Translations under genes and position numbers: made by a program
Notes under the pieces: model-generated
The model's database searches: none
Told to the model about the DNA's origin: nothing
What the model saw: only the letters and a program-made list of their open reading frames with translations
DNA from: an uncultured Chitinophaga sp.
GTDB taxonomy: Bacteria > Bacteroidota > Bacteroidia > Chitinophagales > Chitinophagaceae
NCBI RefSeq assembly: GCF_946479755.1
Contig: NZ_CAMLHC010000035.1
Coordinates: forward strand, 16,413 to 80,412
DNA: 64,000 nt
Direction: 5' to 3'
Part shown: one piece after another, positions 62,985-64,000 of the stretch
How positions within the stretch are numbered: position 1 is the first letter of the stretch
Layout of the letters: each line of letters opens with the position of its first letter

Positions 62985-63680
62985 ATGAAAAAAAATGTAC
63001 TGTACCTTTTGTTGTGTGTAATGATGTTATCTTGTCAACAGAATGATTTTGATTTGTCGACCCTCTCCCTGCCCGCTGATACCAGCATCATCAGCAAATA
63101 TCATTTGAAAAAAGAACTGGAGGTAAAGGAATGTATCGGCTACTCCTCCAAACAACCGGAAATCATGCGGTTGTACGGCCAGTCTTTTTCCGGCAGCATG
63201 GCCCCCGGGACCGATGATGGCAATGGGTTCTCTAACTACACTCTCTTTTTTGTGACCCCGGAGAATAATAAGGTTGGCGCTTACAGTCTTCACACAGAAA
63301 CAAAAGATAAGACGGAAGCATTGGTTAAACTGATGAACGAGAAACTGGGTAAAACAGATTATCACTATCGCAGCAAGGAATTTACCAACCAGGTATGGTA
63401 TAAAGATGGCTTGTATTATTTCTTTAATACCAACAACACCATCGTCAATATGGGGGAGAAAACCACCACCGGCGATTTGACTGTCATCAGTGAAAAGAGC
63501 CCGGTTTTCCTGGAATGGCATAGCTCTGGCGGCGGCTTCTCTTATTATGGCGAATACCTGAAGGAAAAGAAGAAACCCGAACACCAGGGCAAGAATTTCT
63601 CTTACAGGGATTTTATAGAAGCGGAAAAAGCGAACGATTCGTTTTTTGGAAACACGTATTTTGATAACTACGTTCAATAA
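62985..63680 (+). CDS. Lipoprotein of unknown function
   Basis: A 231-residue protein with a signal peptidase II motif (MMLSCQQND; Cys near residue 19). The mature part is mixed with several aromatic residues (YHYRSKEFTNQVWYKDGLYYFF) and no known domain. Divergent from the Nramp-like gene by 255 bases. Probably surface or periplasmic; function unknown. Confidence 0.65.
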   Translation: MKKNVLYLLLCVMMLSCQQNDFDLSTLSLPADTSIISKYHLKKELEVKECIGYSSKQPEIMRLYGQSFSGSMAPGTDDGNGFSNYTLFFVTPENNKVGAYSLHTETKDKTEALVKLMNEKLGKTDYHYRSKEFTNQVWYKDGLYYFFNTNNTIVNMGEKTTTGDLTVISEKSPVFLEWHSSGGGFSYYGEYLKEKKKPEHQGKNFSYRDFIEAEKANDSFFGNTYFDNYVQ

Positions 63681-63775
63681 AAGGTAGCAATCAGGCCTTG
63701 CCTCAAGGCGAGGATTGGGTTCCTTCCAACTACCAGTAACCTTTCTTAACATATCAGGTCTGTATGTTACAACCT

Positions 63776-63812
63776 GTTTCGTTGTCCGGAGTTAAGCTTC
63801 GGGCAACGAAAC
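63776..63812. repeat. Long hairpin near the right edge
   Basis: GTTTCGTTGTCCG pairs with CGGGCAACGAAAC (13 bp including one G-U) across an 11-base loop GAGTTAAGCTT. There is no T-run, so it is not a typical terminator. It lies between the lipoprotein gene and the tandem repeats; could be a mobile palindrome or structural 3' element. Confidence 0.6.
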
Positions 63813-63886
63813 AGCATCACCCGACCCCCGTAGCACGATCCTCAGCAAGCACTCTCTGCAATTTTCACGCTCCTCTGAATCCTTCG

Positions 63887-64000
63887 CCTCCACACCTTTG
63901 TCCTCCACACCTTTGTCCTCCACGCCTTGCCCTCCACACCTTCGCCCTCCACCCTCCGCAACCTCCACCCTCCGCAACCTCCACCCTCCGCAACCTCCAC
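63887..64000. repeat. Pyrimidine-rich tandem repeat (15/16 bp)
   Basis: CCTCCACACCTTTGT at 63887-63901 and exactly again at 63902-63916, then variants at 63917 and 63931, then CCTCCACCCTCCGCAA (16 bp) at 63946, 63962 and 63978, and the beginning of a further copy at the window edge. Almost all C and T on the plus strand. It continues beyond the window. The minus-strand frame gives GVEDK repeats but no believable protein. Confidence 0.85.

Noticed and set aside
63792..63977. Minus-strand ORF of 61 codons with GVEDK repeats
   Set aside because: It is produced by the 15-bp tandem repeat and the adjacent hairpin; no start context, signal or domain, and composition is that of the repeat.
63887..64000. 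Possible CRISPR array
   Set aside because: Units are directly adjacent with no spacers, and only 15-16 bases long.

Overview
The window is about 64 kb of chromosome from a member of the Bacteroidota, most likely Chitinophaga or a close relative in the Chitinophagaceae. The evidence is two SusC/SusD pairs, a type B (CHU_C) type IX secretion sorting domain, lipoprotein and secreted glycoside hydrolases, AraC/HxlR/ArsR/LacI/GntR regulators, and promoters of the Bacteroidota type (-33 TTTG, about 19-21 bases, -7 TAnnTTTG) rather than sigma70 boxes. No tRNA, rRNA, insertion sequence, prophage or CRISPR array was seen. The last gene is complete; the first (a dusB-type gene) is cut by the left edge.

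Layout. 1-5.4 kb: the 3' end of dusB, a large secreted protein of unknown function, and a second-type elongation factor G (minus strand) behind an unusual 560-base leader. 5.4-13 kb: aldo/keto reductase; a GntR - TauE - DUF1634 operon; a class V aminotransferase; a secreted GH3 beta-xylosidase/glucosidase; a CPA1 Na+/H+ antiporter. 13-16 kb: AraC-type regulator and Bcr/CflA drug exporter. 16-23.4 kb: a 1205-residue secreted M43 metalloprotease, an acetate CoA-transferase, a small secreted protein and a membrane-anchored endonuclease. 23.4-28.2 kb: two glycosyltransferases meeting tail to tail, an MsbA-like ABC exporter and an orphan HPt protein. 28.2-33.6 kb: unknown membrane protein, sulfatase, small unknowns, truncated haemoglobin and HxlR regulator. 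34-41.4 kb: SusC/SusD/GH78 rhamnosidase locus. 41.7-44.2 kb: methyltransferase, ArsR + AHSA1 pair, TlpA-like thioredoxin. 44.3-57.4 kb: a GntR-controlled polysaccharide/sugar-acid locus (SusC, SusD, beta-helix enzyme, class III aminotransferase, galactonate-dehydratase-like enzyme, SDR, ceramidase-like hydrolase, Na+ symporter). 57.4-62.7 kb: a converging minus-strand set (Nramp-like transporter, PQQ sugar dehydrogenase with cytochrome c, lipoprotein oxidoreductase, LacI). The right end holds a lipoprotein, a long hairpin and a pyrimidine-rich 15/16-bp tandem repeat.

The observation I consider most worth following is the leader of the EF-G paralog. A consensus promoter is followed by a 39-codon ORF, an intrinsic terminator, a 16-codon ORF and a second intrinsic terminator, all reading towards the EF-G gene. 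In both modules the bases over the leader stop codon are complementary to the 5' side of the following terminator. This is the architecture expected of ribosome-controlled transcription attenuation, here governing a translation factor. A second exporter gene (MsbA-like) also has a terminator-like hairpin directly after its promoter. Other points of interest are an Nramp-family protein without the usual metal ligands inside a sugar-oxidation operon, and an unusual sugar-acid catabolic gene set in the second SusCD locus.

All functional names are from reading motifs by eye; no database search was run.
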